Positions 62,781 through 64,000 of a DNA stretch of 64,000 nt are shown here, in pieces. Made by a program: the position numbers and the translations under genes. The stretch covers positions 3,162,001 through 3,226,000 of the forward strand of contig OZ257255.1 of NCBI GenBank assembly GCA_965279655.1. Direction: 5' to 3'. Under the pieces are notes generated by a model. The model worked only from the letters and a program-made list of their open reading frames with translations, was not told the DNA's origin and did not search any database. This stretch comes from SCTM01 sp965279655. GTDB lineage: Bacteria > Pseudomonadota > Alphaproteobacteria > Rhodospirillales > Rhodospirillaceae. Within the stretch, counting starts at the first letter, position 1. The number at the start of each line of letters is the position of its first letter.

Positions 62781-63857
62781 ATGAGCGCTGCGCAACCGGT
62801 GCCATCGGAGGCGGAACGAGTCCGCGCCGACGGCACGTATCCGACGGTCCCATTGCGTTCGGACAGCGTCACGGTCGCTGTCGTGCAGACCCGCGTGCAC
62901 GGCGTGGACGGCGACAACCCGGCGCCGGACATCAAGAACAACCTCGACTACTTCATCGAATGCATCGATGCGGCGCAAGGCTACGGCGGCCGCTCCGACT
63001 TGCTGTTGTTCCACGAATTCCCGATCACCGGCTTCAAGCGCTGGACCCGCGAGCAGCACTACAATCTCGCCCTCGAAGTGGCCGGTCCGGAGATCGAACG
63101 TGTGGGCGCGAAGGCCAAGCAGTACAACTGCTACATCGCCTTCGGCACCTATGCGAAGGACCCGGTGAATTGGCCCGGCCACATCCTGCACCTGATGATC
63201 CTGATGGGCCCGGACGGAAACGTGCGCGCCCAGCATTGGAAGCAGCGCAACGTGCGCGGCATGTTCCCGGGCTCGGAACAGTACACCTCGGTGATCTACG
63301 ACGTGTACGACCGGTTCGTGGAAATGTACGGCATCGACGCCGTCATCCCCGTGGAGCGCACCGACATCGGCAACATCGCCATGTCCGCCGTGCAATTCGA
63401 GCCGGAGTTGTTCCGCTGTTTCGCCATGAAGGGCGCGGAGATCATCTGCCGCACGGCGACGGGCGGATTTGAATCCGACGACATGAAACTCACGTCGTAT
63501 CACAATAGCCTGTACACGATGATCACCAACAACTCGATCAACGTCGGCCGTCGCGGCACGGGCTTCCTCGAGGACACGAACTATGGCGGCCCCGGCCGGT
63601 CGGCGATCTACGGGCCGCGCGGCGTGGAACTGGCGATGGCCGGCGCGTTCGAGACCAAGCGCATCGCGGCGATCCCCATGAAGGACTTCCGCGCCAAGCA
63701 TCGCATCCCGGATGTGCATATGCGGCTGTATCGCCCGGTGATGGACCAGTACCAGGAGCGTTACGATCCAGGCATGTTCCTGGATAACCTTCCCGCGAGC
63801 GGGCAAGATGCTTTCCGCCTGTTCAAGGAGAAGTCACGGTGGACGCACTATTGGTGA
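62781..63857 (+). CDS. Nitrilase-superfamily amidohydrolase
   Basis: A 358-residue C-N hydrolase. The triad reads Glu79 (LLFHEFPITGF), Lys154 (AQHWKQRNVRG) and Cys223 (EIICRTATGGF). Length (~350) and the RGMFPGSEQY and NYGGPGRSAIYGPRG segments suit amidases acting on aliphatic amides or formamide rather than the ~280-residue omega-amidases. The substrate is unproven. The ATG at 62781 has a G-rich ribosome site. A peptide-type binding protein gene starts within the last 19 bases, so uptake and hydrolysis are coupled. Confidence 0.88.
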   Translation: MSAAQPVPSEAERVRADGTYPTVPLRSDSVTVAVVQTRVHGVDGDNPAPDIKNNLDYFIECIDAAQGYGGRSDLLLFHEFPITGFKRWTREQHYNLALEVAGPEIERVGAKAKQYNCYIAFGTYAKDPVNWPGHILHLMILMGPDGNVRAQHWKQRNVRGMFPGSEQYTSVIYDVYDRFVEMYGIDAVIPVERTDIGNIAMSAVQFEPELFRCFAMKGAEIICRTATGGFESDDMKLTSYHNSLYTMITNNSINVGRRGTGFLEDTNYGGPGRSAIYGPRGVELAMAGAFETKRIAAIPMKDFRAKHRIPDVHMRLYRPVMDQYQERYDPGMFLDNLPASGQDAFRLFKEKSRWTHYW

Positions 63858-64000
63858 TCGCGCGGCGCGGGTTCGTTCTCGCAGGTCTTCTGAGCGCACT
63901 GTTCTTCGCCGCGCCCTCGGCTTCTTGGGCGGCCGACGGAAAGATGGTGTTCAACCGCGGAACCGCGAGCGATCCGGATTCGCTGGATCCCCATGTATCC
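63839..64000 (+). CDS. ABC transporter substrate-binding protein (family 5), cut by window edge
   Basis: Only 54 codons are visible: a signal peptide (RGFVLAGLLSALFFAAPSASWA) and the opening VFNRGTASDPDSLDPHVS, which is the N-terminus of OppA/DppA-type binding proteins. The GTG at 63839 has AAGGAG 8 bases upstream. A GTG at 63854, which overlaps the nitrilase stop (GTGA), is the alternative. It is probably the first transport gene of a nitrilase-linked uptake operon continuing beyond the window. Confidence 0.8.
   Translation, partial: MDALLVIARRGFVLAGLLSALFFAAPSASWAADGKMVFNRGTASDPDSLDPHVS

Overview
This window is about 64 kb of GC-rich, densely coding chromosome. The gene content points to an alphaproteobacterium. 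The F0 part of ATP synthase sits apart from F1 and encodes both b' and b subunits (atpI-atpB-atpE-atpF'-atpF). The blocks mutY-DUF721-dsbA-smc, ispH-thrB-rnhA and thrC-M16 peptidase, and a split glycine decarboxylase behind a tandem glycine riboswitch, fit the same class. No genus is assigned. I saw no transposase, integrase, CRISPR array, rRNA or tRNA gene. Several genes appear to use TTG or GTG starts (smc, atpB, thrC, gcvT, rnhA, a glycosyltransferase), so some starts are less certain than ends.

Region 1 (1-11.9 kb) is housekeeping: a malic enzyme cut by the left edge, mutY, a DciA-like protein, a MipA/OmpV outer-membrane protein, a DsbA-type thioredoxin, smc and the F0 operon. Region 2 (11.9-25.8 kb) is more accessory. 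Three tandem, translationally coupled TPR-GT41 (SPINDLY/OGT-like) glycosyltransferases follow atpF. Then come a periplasmic adaptor/FtsX permease/ATPase export system, a PadR operon with twin operators, and a convergent pair of surface-carbohydrate and GSCFA proteins.

Region 3 (25.8-42.8 kb) is metabolic. It holds an orphan response regulator, the gcvT-H-PA-PB operon, a lipoprotein, ispH, thrB, rnhA, a metallo-hydrolase, a peroxiredoxin and an AlgH protein. A three-gene dehydrogenase operon follows (a HisD-family paralogue resembling sulfopropanediol dehydrogenase, a hydroxyacyl-CoA-dehydrogenase-like enzyme and an SDR), then an M16 peptidase and thrC. Region 4 (42.8-53.9 kb) is envelope and signalling: an EAL-CBS-GGDEF protein, a six-gene operon joining a SpoIIE phosphatase/kinase-like protein and a STAS protein to an Mla-type lipid transporter, a rhomboid protease with a helical C-terminal region, a GT4 glycosyltransferase and an LpxL-type acyltransferase.

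Region 5 (53.9-64 kb) holds an FGE-fold lipoprotein, a HutC-type GntR regulator coupled to a small unknown protein and an azurin-like cupredoxin, two oligopeptide-type binding proteins (one cut by the right edge), a 2Fe-2S ferredoxin, a methyltransferase with a small partner, an MFS exporter, an alpha/beta hydrolase and a nitrilase-family amidase behind an 18-bp palindrome. The best candidates for undescribed biology are the GT41 triplet, the partner-switch/Mla operon and the nitrilase-transporter locus.
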